Source of the DNA: Dehalococcoidia bacterium
GTDB taxonomy: Bacteria; Chloroflexota; Dehalococcoidia; Dehalococcoidales; UBA1222
Assembly: GCA_009776515.1 (NCBI GenBank)
Contig: WRNP01000006.1
Span: 1 to 32,471, forward strand
Length of the DNA stretch: 32,471 nucleotides
Direction: 5' to 3'
Positions 25,482 through 32,471 of this stretch are shown piece by piece (positions within the stretch are counted from its first letter, which is position 1; each line of letters opens with the position of its first letter). A model generated the notes under the pieces. That model ran no database searches and was not told the DNA's origin. It worked only from the letters and a program-made list of their open reading frames with translations. The translations under genes and the position numbers were made by a program.

Positions 25482-26621
25482 TTGAAAATCCTGTTTTCCC
25501 GCAAGGCTCTTATTTTGTATGCCGGCTTGGCTTTTGGGGTTCTTGCTTCGCTTCTGGTAAAGTGGGGCAACCCCGCCAACATGGGCTTTTGTAGCCTGTG
25601 CTTTTTGCGCGACATCTCTGGTGGCTTGAAACTCCAAACCACGGCTACAGTTCAGTATCTTAGACCGGAGATCATCGGGCTGGTTCTGGGGTCTACGGGG
25701 GCGGCGCTTCTTTTTCGCGAGTTCCGTCCGCGCGGCGGCGCAGCACCCTTGGTACGCTTTGTCCTGGGCTTTTTCATCGCCGTCGGCGCCCTCATCTTCT
25801 TAGGTTGCCCATGGCGCGCCGTCATTAGACTGGGTGGCGGCGACCTATCAGCCCTCATCGGTATTGCCGGGCTAATCGTTGGTGTAGCGGCTGGTATCAT
25901 CTTACTCCGCCGCGGCTTCAACTTAGGCCGATCCAACCGCACTTATGCCGTTGCCGGATGGATCATGCCCGTCATTTTTATAGCCTTGCTTATATTCTTG
26001 GTGGCAGGGGCTTCGTTCATTGCCGAGAGCGCCTCCGGGCCTGGCTCGCTTCACCCTGCGATTTGGATTTCCCTGGTGGTCGGGCTGTTCATCGGCTTTG
26101 TTGCCCAGCGGGTGCGCTTCTGCACTGTGGGCGGTTGGCGTGACCTGATCATGGTCAAGGATGCCTACCTGTTTTTAGGCCTGGTGGGCTTGTTCGTGGG
26201 CGTGCTGGCCACCAACTACATCGTTGGCTTTTTCGGCGATGGCGGCGTGGTCACTTCCACCGGAACGACAGTTGCCTATCACTGGGGTTTTACGAGTCAG
26301 CCCATTGCTCTGCCTGGAGTGGATGCGACAGGGGCTATTCGTTGGACTGATTTCTTGTGGGGTGCCGGCGGTTTGGCCTTATTGGGTCTCGCAGCCGTAC
26401 TGGCGGGTGGTTGCCCCATGCGCCAGCTCATCATGTCTGGCGAAGGCGATACCGATGCCGGCATGACGGTGGTCGGTATGCTCGTTGGCAGTGCGGTGGC
26501 CATGAATTTCGGCATCGCTTCCAGTGCTACTGGTCCCGGAGCGAATGGTCCTTGGGCGCTGGGGATAGGGCTGGTCGTTTGTTTGGTTCTGGGCTTTACT
26601 CTGCGCGAACGGGCGGCATAG
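25482..26621 (+). CDS. yedE: YedE-family (Sulf_transp) selenium/sulfur membrane transporter
   Basis: This 379-aa polytopic membrane protein has about nine to ten hydrophobic helices. It has two pseudo-repeats of the Sulf_transp/YeeE-YedE fold with the conserved cysteines GFCSLCFLRD, FLGCPWRAVIRLGGGD, VRFCTVGGWRD and GGCPMRQLIMSGEGD. YeeE/YedE proteins import thiosulfate or a reduced S/Se species through cysteine relays. The long YedE subtype with CPWR and GGD is the one linked to selenium metabolism. The track starts at 25446, upstream of the SD. TTG 25482, 7 nt after AGGAGGG, is clearly the start (MKILFSRKAL). It is the first gene of the operon. Confidence 0.9.
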   Translation: MKILFSRKALILYAGLAFGVLASLLVKWGNPANMGFCSLCFLRDISGGLKLQTTATVQYLRPEIIGLVLGSTGAALLFREFRPRGGAAPLVRFVLGFFIAVGALIFLGCPWRAVIRLGGGDLSALIGIAGLIVGVAAGIILLRRGFNLGRSNRTYAVAGWIMPVIFIALLIFLVAGASFIAESASGPGSLHPAIWISLVVGLFIGFVAQRVRFCTVGGWRDLIMVKDAYLFLGLVGLFVGVLATNYIVGFFGDGGVVTSTGTTVAYHWGFTSQPIALPGVDATGAIRWTDFLWGAGGLALLGLAAVLAGGCPMRQLIMSGEGDTDAGMTVVGMLVGSAVAMNFGIASSATGPGANGPWALGIGLVVCLVLGFTLRERAA

Positions 26622-26653
26622 AGTCACGGAAAATATCTTGAGGAGTTGTTATC

Positions 26654-27190
26654 ATGGCCGACTCTCCTAAGGGCACTAAATTTGTCGGCGACGGCATCGT
26701 CATCTTTCATGACGTGGCCGGGGCCATGAAGGGCGAAAAAGCGGTGAGGGCAGCGGGCTACGAGGTAAAACTTGTTTCCCCGCCCCCCCAACTGCGCATG
26801 GGTTGCGATCTGGCGCTGGAAATAAACCTGGTGGAAGAACAGGGCATTGAGCGTCTTTTCCAGGAAAAGGAAGTGCCTTTTGTCCAGGTCTTGCCGCTTA
26901 CTAAGGGCGCGTCGGTGCTGTGCGAAGTTATCAAGGTAACCGATTTCGGCCGGTGGTATATGGTGAAGGCTGGTAACATGAAGCTCTCTTTCGAAAAAGA
27001 GACCGGTCTGGTGGTCAATGTCTCTGGCGGAGGGTGCCCCGATATCCCCTATCTCAATGCCGAGATGGTAGATAAGACACTTAGCCAGACACCTCAGCCC
27101 CGCGATATCGGTTATACCCTTTGTGCCACCATGCTGCAACGGGCATATGAAGAAGCCGTCCGCCTATTTGAGGGAGGTAGCCTCTCATGA
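26654..27190 (+). CDS. DUF3343 protein (putative Se/S carrier) with C-terminal extension
   Basis: This 178-aa soluble protein has DUF3343 at about residues 14-85 (VIFHDVAGAMKGEKAVRAAGYEVKLVSPPPQLRMGC). This small domain accompanies selenium-metabolism genes and is thought to carry Se or S on its cysteine. A second ~90-residue part follows, with VLCEVIKVTDFGRWYMVKAG, GGGCPDIPYLNAEMVDKTL and RDIGYTLCATML. Ordinary DUF3343 proteins are 75-90 aa, so this is an extended form; its cysteines may form a second carrier or metal site (inference). GAGGAG lies about 9 nt before the ATG. Its end overlaps the kinase-fold gene by ATGA. Confidence 0.8.
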   Translation: MADSPKGTKFVGDGIVIFHDVAGAMKGEKAVRAAGYEVKLVSPPPQLRMGCDLALEINLVEEQGIERLFQEKEVPFVQVLPLTKGASVLCEVIKVTDFGRWYMVKAGNMKLSFEKETGLVVNVSGGGCPDIPYLNAEMVDKTLSQTPQPRDIGYTLCATMLQRAYEEAVRLFEGGSLS

Positions 27191-28077
27191 TGATCCTTTT
27201 TGGAACGCTACCCTACAATGATTTCCCTCTGACTTTTGGCCAGGTGAGCCGCGAGGGTGATTACCTTAAGGCCGATGGCCGGGAGTTTTCGCGCACCCAA
27301 GGTACCGGGGCCATGATCTCGGCGGCACTGGCGATTGCTACCCACTTCAAAGAAGAACCGCCATACGTGCTGGTGGCGGGAGACATCGGAGGGGGCAATG
27401 GGACGCGCGATATCTATCAGTATCTTACTGAACGGGTGGGGGAACTTGCGCCTGATTTCATTGCCATGCACTATAGTCTGCCTATCATGGCTCTCATGCG
27501 GAAGTTTATAGAAGCGGTGCAGAGATGCGAAAAGAGGCCTTTTCTGATTGCTGACGCCGGGGCCATGTATGCGGCCAAGGGCGCCGGATTATCGGGGGAG
27601 TTTGATATCTTTACGCCGGATCCCTCGGAAATGGCTTTCCTTGCCGACCCGCAGGCAACTCACCCGGCTTATATTGCCAAGCACCTCTTTGAGTGCGATG
27701 CTTCGCTGGTGCCGCAGCAGATTGCGGAGGCTTTCCGGTCGGGGAGCGCTGCTAAATTGCTATTGGTGAAGGGCAAGACCGACTATGTAGCACAGGGTGG
27801 AGAGATCCTCCATGCCGTAAACGAGCCGGACGTGCCTCATTTGGAACCCATCGGCGGTACGGGAGATACCATCACCGGACTTGTATCGGGGCTGGTGTAT
27901 GCCGGACTGGCACCTAAGGATGCGGCGGTCTTTGCCTGCCGCACCAACCGCACCGCCGGCAAGCTGGCAGAGCCTAATCCGGCTACCAAGGTCAAAGAGA
28001 TCATTGATCAATTCCCGCGCGTGGCCAAGGAATATTATTGTTCCTGGAGCGGAGTCTGTTATATGGATGACAAATAG
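27187..28077 (+). CDS. Ribokinase-superfamily protein resembling NAD(P)H-hydrate dehydratase (YjeF C-domain type)
   Basis: This 296-aa protein has the fold signatures of ATP/ADP-dependent NAD(P)H-hydrate dehydratases. These are VLVAGDIGGGNGTRDIY near the start, FLIADAGAM (central strand), FTPDPSEMAFLA, LLLVKGKTDYVAQGG, and the catalytic/anion-hole motif GGTGDTITGLVSGLVYAG, where the Asp is the general base. A C-terminal segment has two cysteines, YYCSWSGVCYMDD. There is no N-terminal epimerase half. It is translationally coupled to the DUF3343 gene and sits inside the Se/S operon, so it may phosphorylate or repair a metabolite used there rather than be general housekeeping. That is inference from context. 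SD GGGAGG is about 9 nt upstream. Confidence 0.75.
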   Translation: MMILFGTLPYNDFPLTFGQVSREGDYLKADGREFSRTQGTGAMISAALAIATHFKEEPPYVLVAGDIGGGNGTRDIYQYLTERVGELAPDFIAMHYSLPIMALMRKFIEAVQRCEKRPFLIADAGAMYAAKGAGLSGEFDIFTPDPSEMAFLADPQATHPAYIAKHLFECDASLVPQQIAEAFRSGSAAKLLLVKGKTDYVAQGGEILHAVNEPDVPHLEPIGGTGDTITGLVSGLVYAGLAPKDAAVFACRTNRTAGKLAEPNPATKVKEIIDQFPRVAKEYYCSWSGVCYMDDK

Positions 28078-28100
28078 CCGGATGTAATGAAGCGCGCGAC

Positions 28101-28143
28101 TCCCGTGATCTCATGGGAATAAACACTCGGGGGCTCGAAGCCC
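28101..28143 (+). repeat. Two tandem hairpins between the kinase-fold gene and tusA
   Basis: TCCCGTG-ATCT-CATGGGA (28101-28118) and GGGCT-CGA-AGCCC (28131-28143) lie in the 81-nt gap before the tusA SD. Neither is followed by a U-tract, so processing or attenuation is more likely than termination. Confidence 0.45.
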
Positions 28144-28158
28144 TAATAAGGAGAAAAA

Positions 28159-28374
28159 ATGTTTGAATTAGATTGCCGTGGTTTGTCTTGCCCTATCCCG
28201 CTAGTCAAGCTACAGAAGGCCATAGATAGTCATCCTAAAGAGCCAATCCTTATGAAAATTGACTCCGAGACTGCCCAGGAGCATGCCACCAGGCTGGCTG
28301 AGGGTAAGGGATATGCTGTTAAGGCGACTCGTCAGGGCGATGATATTGCCTTGGAGCTTAGGCCCGGCAAGTAA
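28159..28374 (+). CDS. TusA family sulfurtransferase
   Basis: This 71-aa minimal TusA protein has LDCRGLSCPIPLVKLQKAI at the N-terminus, where the CPxP cysteine carries the sulfane sulfur or selenium. The regular beta-alpha pattern ends in GDDIALELRPGK. AAGGAG lies 6 nt before the ATG. It is a second, single-domain TusA in the cluster, beside the divergent TusA-like protein and the TusA half of YedF, so the locus encodes three CPxP carriers. It is a likely relay between the YedE channel and acceptors; the acceptor is unknown. Confidence 0.9.
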   Translation: MFELDCRGLSCPIPLVKLQKAIDSHPKEPILMKIDSETAQEHATRLAEGKGYAVKATRQGDDIALELRPGK

Positions 28375-28438
28375 AGCATCTAGCCAACGTCCGAGGTACG
28401 GGGCTTGGCGCTGATATCAGAAGCAGGAAAAGAGACAG

Positions 28439-28487
28439 CCACGCCCCGTTGCGATTTGCTGAGGCTGAGGATCGCGATGGGGCGTGG
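28439..28487 (+). repeat. 17-bp intercistronic hairpin before yedF
   Basis: CCACGCCCCGTTGCGAT (28439-28455) and ATCGCGATGGGGCGTGG (28471-28487) pair at all 17 positions with two G-U wobbles. They enclose a 15-nt loop, TTGCTGAGGCTGAGG. It ends 13 nt before the yedF SD. No U-tract follows. Confidence 0.6.
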
Positions 28488-28514
28488 GCAGATAGAGACG
28501 GGAAGGAGCAGGTT

Positions 28515-29117
28515 ATGATCAAAGAACTTGATTGCCGCAAGCAGGGGTGCCCTCAACCGATCATTGACACCAAAAGGGCGCTTGAGGCGGGCAACGATGA
28601 ATTAAGGGTGGTCGTTGATAGCATTGTCAGCCGCGATAACGTGCGTCGTTTTGCCTCAAGTCAGGGCCACAAAGTGGAGATAGAGGATAAGGGGGGCGGG
28701 CTTTACCACTTGAATATCACGCGCAACCCTGAGGCGGTGGTAAGGCCGGCAGGGGCTGCTCCGGAGGCGGGCAACGTGGCCGGGGGCGTGGTGGTGTTCA
28801 TCACTACTGATAAGCTGGGCGAGGGTGACGAGCGCCTGGGCGCTATCTTGATGAAAGCTTTCCTTAATACCCTCCATGATTCCGAGCCCAAGCCGGCGAT
28901 GATCATGTTTATCAATAACGGCGTAAGGCTTACCACTGAGGGCTCAGAGATGCTGGACAGTTTAGAGGCCCTGACTCACGACGGGGTGCAGATTATGTCC
29001 TGCGGTACCTGCCTTACCTATTACGATATCATGAATAAACTCAAGATCGGAATCGTTGGCAACATGTATGATATTGTAAACGTCATGCTTGAGGCGGAAA
29101 AGGTCATCAAGATCTAG
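28515..29117 (+). CDS. yedF: Selenium-metabolism protein YedF (TusA domain + DsrE-like domain)
   Basis: This 200-aa cytosolic protein has an N-terminal TusA-type domain (LDCRKQGCPQPIIDTKRAL, with the CPxP cysteine) to about residue 75. After a linker rich in Ala and Gly, a DsrE/F-like domain follows (VVVFITTDKLGEGDERLGAILMKAF, MIMFINNGVRL, ILSCGTCL-like QIMSCGTCLTYY). This two-domain layout defines YedF, which co-occurs with YedE and selenium utilisation. The cysteines CGTC in the second half are candidates for the acceptor site. The track ORF starts at 28449 inside the hairpin. ATG 28515, 6 nt after GGAAGGAG, is the start. Last gene of the operon. Confidence 0.92.
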   Translation: MIKELDCRKQGCPQPIIDTKRALEAGNDELRVVVDSIVSRDNVRRFASSQGHKVEIEDKGGGLYHLNITRNPEAVVRPAGAAPEAGNVAGGVVVFITTDKLGEGDERLGAILMKAFLNTLHDSEPKPAMIMFINNGVRLTTEGSEMLDSLEALTHDGVQIMSCGTCLTYYDIMNKLKIGIVGNMYDIVNVMLEAEKVIKI

Positions 29118-29817
29118 GCTGACCTGTCTCTGGGACTTAGAAACACTGCTCATCCGCGGCAGCGTGGATGGTCATTGTCTTTCCTCTCCGTGCCTTACTT
29201 TTAACTGTACCCCAAATAATGGACAAGGTGGGTGTATAAAATCCCATTTACGGACTGATTGTTCTGTACTCCATGCCGATGACGGCTTGCATGTCTATTA
29301 TTTAGCTAAGGCTAGCGTATTCCTACCTTATGGGCACTCCGTGCATGATGGGACTTGAACGAGGAGCCCAACATAGGGCAGAGAAGCCCGAGATTGACAG
29401 TTGTCAGGCAGCCTGGTATGGTTAGAAGAGCAGGCTAAAAATATTCTCCGTACCTCCGGTGCTTAATGGTGGTACTGTACCAAGTATTCTCACGAGCTGC
29501 CGAAGACCAGATTCGGTGGTCGTGATCCACATAGAAAGGTGAAGCCGTTTCGCCTGACGGGCACAGTTTTGTGTTGTGGTTCTCTCGGCGTAATGTGCCT
29601 TAGGTGAATCAGTGTTAACCAGTGCCCACATAAATATGAGCAGACGGGCTGATTGAGCGCTACGCCAACATGGCAACAGCGCAATAAAGTCTTTCTCCCA
29701 TATTCAACTGTATCTATTCAACATAATATCTACTCCCGCATAACGCCTCGGACAGAGGTAGGCGTGCCATGCGGTGAAATTCAGTATAAAAAGCCTGACA
29801 ACTAAGGGGGGATTCTC
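29118..29817. other. 700-nt gap before the large surface-protein gene
   Basis: I find no credible gene. GTACCCCAAATAATGGACAAGG (about 29203-29224) is reminiscent of IS3-type insertion-sequence ends, but there is no transposase and no partner end, so this is weak. A hairpin with arms GCAT/ATGC and ACGCCT/AGGCGT occupies 29738-29772, about 45 nt before the surface-protein start. It is probably the long leader or promoter region of that gene. Minus-strand ORFs at 29422-29684 lack SD and family features. Confidence 0.35.
29738..29772 (+). promoter_or_regulatory. Hairpin in the leader of the surface-protein gene
   Basis: GCAT-A-ACGCCT, an 11-nt loop, and AGGCGT-GCC-ATGC make a 10-bp stem with a small internal loop. 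Confidence 0.35.
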
Positions 29818-32471
29818 ATGTTGCGCAATAGTATGGCATCCGGGCTATCGGTCATCGGTAAATATCTTACCAACTTGGTCTTGGTCCTCTCCCTTCTCCT
29901 GTCATCATCCTCTGGCTTAACATCAGCTCTCATCCGAGCCGAGGGCGAAGCGAACTCCTCCCAAAACCAAGAAATTCTCCCCGAGTTATCCGAAGCGGAT
30001 CCCAATGGTGAACCGAACAATAACTCGGAAGATGCGGAACGGGGACTGGGTAATAGTATCTCCGGTTTCTTATGGGTGGACGGCAACGGTTCCCTCTCCA
30101 CCGATTGGGACGGCCTCTATAACGGCAGTGAATTACCCCTCTCCGGTTATCCCGTCTATCTATACGCAGCGGATGATCTAAGTACCGCCCTGGGTGAGAC
30201 CTACTCCGGTGCGGACGGCACCTATCTCTTCGGTAATATTGAACCCGGAGAGTATGCCTTGGGGCTCAAGTCCGCCACTGTCGCCGGATATGAGTACCTC
30301 TTACCCATGGCTCTAACCTCGGATAACAAGTTTGCCATCGACTGGGCCAGTGATCCCCTTATGGCCTATACCGACATACTCACCCTGGCAGATGACGAGG
30401 CTGTCTCTGGCATCAACGCTGGCATGAGACTCCCTATGGGCATTGTGCGTGCGGCGGATACCTCCCTGGCTGCCATTTGGGCAGCCAATCTCAATAGCCT
30501 TGTCTCCCTTGATGGCTACACTTGGATCGTGGTCGAGAAGAAGACCGTAGGGGGCTTGAACTGCGTCTTGCTGCTCCGGGCGGGTAGTACGAGCTTAGGT
30601 GTTAGCTTTGGATCATCGAATACCTATGAGGGCTCCAACCTGCAGTCCTGGATGACAACCACCTATAATAGCCTAAAAACCATCAAATCCGTCGCGGTAG
30701 TACCCTCTCTGGGGCTTTTCTCATCCCCCAGCGCTATCTCAGAGCCTACGGCCATACCGGCCAGCAGCGTGCCGTCAGGCAAGGACATCCTCTTTGCACT
30801 GAGTTACCAGGATGTATACCGGTGGAATGGTAATAAAATTTCACCGCTGACAACTCCGCTTAACAATTACTTTAGCAATACCGCCAGGCACTGGCTGCGT
30901 ACTTCTGCCGGCGGCTCCGTACATGGGTGGCTTTCTTACTCTTCTAATCCCGCGTCAAGTACTATTGATGCGGGTCTTAATCCCAATGCTACCGGCGCCT
31001 ATGCCGTCCCGGCTGTATGGATCAGCACCACCGCTTTACCGCAGGTGACCGTGCATTATGTTGATGACAGCGACACCATGATCAAGACGCCGAGTGCGGC
31101 ATATCCCCTTGCCCCTGGTTCACCTTTCGCCCTTTCTCCTGCCGAGATTCCCGATATCCCGCTATATGATTACAGCGGCTGGAAGATCGGTCTGGGAGGG
31201 ACCGTCCAAAGCAGCAGCACTCCCGTGAGCATCGCCAGTGTCGACGCGGACACCGATATCTATTTGATATACCAGTCGGTTCCCTACACTGGCACCATTG
31301 ACCTCTCTGAGACGACGACCGGCGGCACGGGTTATACCATCACCGGCGTAACTGCGGGCGATGAATACAGTAGCGGTGCGTATTCAGGAGGCGTAGTGCC
31401 AGCGCCTTCGGGGAAACTCATCTTTGATAATGGTGCTGACGGCTTGGCCTACCGCATTATCCAATCGGGAAATCTTGCGAACCCCACAGATGGACTAAAG
31501 AACGGAACCTCAATTTTTAACGATATCATCATTCTGGATGGGGTGAGTGTCACGCTGATTATAGATGACATCGATCTCAGCGGAAACATTGATGTGAGGG
31601 GCACAGCGGACTTGACGCTGCTACTGGCCAACTCAGGAGACTATGGAATTGTTGATGCTAGCTATATACGTGGCAGTATCTTCGTGATTAATGACGGCCT
31701 GACTGAAGCTTATCTTGCCATCGACAGTGCTATTGTTTCTGGAAGCAGTGATGGCTCCCTTACGGTTACGGCCACCGTCCTCCAAAACGCGGCCGTCGGT
31801 GGTGCCAGTGGCCAATCTGCCGGTCTCATCACCATACTCGGCGGCACAGTTACTGCCACGACTGATCATGGCAACGCCGGCGGAGGCGCGGCGGCCATCG
31901 GTGGTGCTTCTGGGGGTAGCGGTGGGGTCATAAACATCTCCGGCGGCACGGTCATTGCCAATAGCACTAATGGTGCCGCTATCGGTGGCGGTAATGGAAC
32001 CGCCAATGGGGGGATCGTTACCATCAACGGGGATGCCCATGTCAACGCCCATGCCGGCCTGGGTGCGGGTATTGGCACCGGTGCTGGCGGCGACGGCGCG
32101 ACCATCGTCGTCAGTGGCAATGCCGTAGTTATTACCGTCAGTGATGAAGGCGCCGGCATCGGCGGTTACCTCACCACCGGCTCGATCACCATCAATGGTG
32201 ATGCCGAGGTCACAGCCATTGGTGGCACCGGAGCCGGCATCGGTGGCGGCTTCGCCGTTGGCACTGGTGGTAGCGGTGGGGACATCACCATTGGCGGTAA
32301 TGCTACCGTCGAAGCCAGCGGCCTCTACGGCGGAGCCGGTATCGGTGGTGGTGTGGGCATCGACATCGACATCGGTATGAGCAATACCGGTGGCTCAGGT
32401 GGCACTATTATCATCGAAGACGGTGCCAAGGTCACGTCCGCCGGCGTCGTCGGGGCCGGTATCGGCGGCGG
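29818..32471 (+). CDS. Large secreted surface protein with glycine-rich beta-helix repeats (partial, 3' end outside)
   Basis: An open frame of 884 codons reaches the window end without a stop and is therefore absent from the ORF track. ATG 29818 has AAGGGGGG about 6 nt upstream. A signal peptide is visible (hydrophobic LTNLVLVLSLLLSSSSGLTSA), then an acidic linker. An SdrD-B/prealbumin-like domain (about 82-165: ISGFLWVDGNG, GADGTYLFGNIEPGEYALGL) is followed by a DUF6273-like domain (about 228-402: GYTWIVVEKK, NLQSWMTTTYNSL, AVPAVWIS). A MucBP/InlB-like segment (about 410-485: VTVHYVDDSD, YSGWKIG) comes next. From about 690 there are 27-40-aa repeats with GAGIGGG and GG-ITI-G-A-V units, probably a right-handed beta-helix. 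The role is probably cell-surface adhesion or an S-layer-like function; the anchoring signal lies outside the window. Confidence 0.88.
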   Translation, partial: MLRNSMASGLSVIGKYLTNLVLVLSLLLSSSSGLTSALIRAEGEANSSQNQEILPELSEADPNGEPNNNSEDAERGLGNSISGFLWVDGNGSLSTDWDGLYNGSELPLSGYPVYLYAADDLSTALGETYSGADGTYLFGNIEPGEYALGLKSATVAGYEYLLPMALTSDNKFAIDWASDPLMAYTDILTLADDEAVSGINAGMRLPMGIVRAADTSLAAIWAANLNSLVSLDGYTWIVVEKKTVGGLNCVLLLRAGSTSLGVSFGSSNTYEGSNLQSWMTTTYNSLKTIKSVAVVPSLGLFSSPSAISEPTAIPASSVPSGKDILFALSYQDVYRWNGNKISPLTTPLNNYFSNTARHWLRTSAGGSVHGWLSYSSNPASSTIDAGLNPNATGAYAVPAVWISTTALPQVTVHYVDDSDTMIKTPSAAYPLAPGSPFALSPAEIPDIPLYDYSGWKIGLGGTVQSSSTPVSIASVDADTDIYLIYQSVPYTGTIDLSETTTGGTGYTITGVTAGDEYSSGAYSGGVVPAPSGKLIFDNGADGLAYRIIQSGNLANPTDGLKNGTSIFNDIIILDGVSVTLIIDDIDLSGNIDVRGTADLTLLLANSGDYGIVDASYIRGSIFVINDGLTEAYLAIDSAIVSGSSDGSLTVTATVLQNAAVGGASGQSAGLITILGGTVTATTDHGNAGGGAAAIGGASGGSGGVINISGGTVIANSTNGAAIGGGNGTANGGIVTINGDAHVNAHAGLGAGIGTGAGGDGATIVVSGNAVVITVSDEGAGIGGYLTTGSITINGDAEVTAIGGTGAGIGGGFAVGTGGSGGDITIGGNATVEASGLYGGAGIGGGVGIDIDIGMSNTGGSGGTIIIEDGAKVTSAGVVGAGIGG
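31894..32471 (+). repeat. In-frame AGIGGG-type repeat array
   Basis: The core ATCGGYGGYG (reading IGG) recurs at 31897, 31981, 32071 (as ATTGGC), 32158, 32239, 32341 and 32461. Spacings are 84, 90, 87, 81, 102 and 120 nt, all multiples of three. It continues past the window. Confidence 0.75.

Noticed and set aside
28439-28487. SECIS element for selenocysteine insertion
   Set aside because: It is intergenic and no in-frame TGA lies just before it; neighbouring genes end in TAA or TAG with full-length domains.
29198-29226. IS3-like terminal sequence
   Set aside because: A single short resemblance; no matching inverted end, no transposase fragment and no target duplication seen.
29335-29360. 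GGACTTGAAC on plus resembles the reverse of a tRNA T-arm
   Set aside because: The flanking five bases on each side do not pair and no acceptor or anticodon stem can be drawn.
31633-32159. Minus-strand ORFs (139 and 97 aa) and plus ORF 32141-32380
   Set aside because: They are out-of-frame readings of the repeat-rich surface-protein gene.

Overview
The window looks like a chromosomal segment of an anaerobic bacterium with fairly even base composition (roughly mid-50s % GC by eye). The housekeeping genes, above all the peptide deformylase and the GreA protein with an extra N-terminal domain, remind me most of Chloroflexota (Dehalococcoidia-like). This is an impression from remembered sequences, not a search result. 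Many genes overlap by 1-14 bases, and the sigma70-type promoters and Shine-Dalgarno sites are easy to read.

Layout. (1) 1-3263, minus strand: topA, xerC and the start of an Xaa-Pro peptidase form one operon behind a good promoter. (2) 3264-8115: a secreted right-handed beta-helix lipoprotein, a geranylgeranyl-reductase-family flavoprotein translationally coupled to the extended GreA, and two small membrane proteins that converge on a strong hairpin. (3) 8346-13546, minus: mutS2 and an MgtA-type Mg2+ P-type ATPase. The ATPase has a 220-nt leader with a 15-bp closing helix that could be a metal-sensing RNA. (4) 13987-17219: tRNA-Pro(GGG), def and a HAD phosphatase on plus; a PLP-binding YggS protein and a membrane-anchored HtrA-like protease on minus; then tRNA-Leu(UAG).

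(5) 17328-23483 is an accessory stretch with lower GC. It holds a four-domain fusion (GNAT, GrpB, DUF3781-like, GNAT), a YciI-like protein, and an 870-aa orphan protein with a sigma-70 region 4 helix-turn-helix. It also holds the C-terminal remnant of an ATP-binding regulator and a DUF3784/PH-like membrane protein. (6) 23850-24893 is a leucine dehydrogenase with its own terminator.

(7) 24965-29117 is a selenium/sulfur-trafficking cluster. A TusA-like gene on minus faces yedE, a DUF3343 protein, a ribokinase-fold (NAD(P)H-hydrate dehydratase-like) protein, tusA and yedF on plus. The divergent promoters are readable, and a palindrome lies exactly in the spacer of the minus one. The plus operon contains strong intercistronic hairpins. 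No selD, selA or selB is in the window, so selenium cannot be told from sulfur here. (8) 29818 to the window end is the first 884 codons of a very large secreted surface protein. It is missing from the ORF track because it has no stop inside the window.

The best candidates for something under-described are the yedE/yedF cluster with its embedded kinase-fold gene, the 870-aa sigma-region-4 protein, the four-domain fusion and the mgtA leader.
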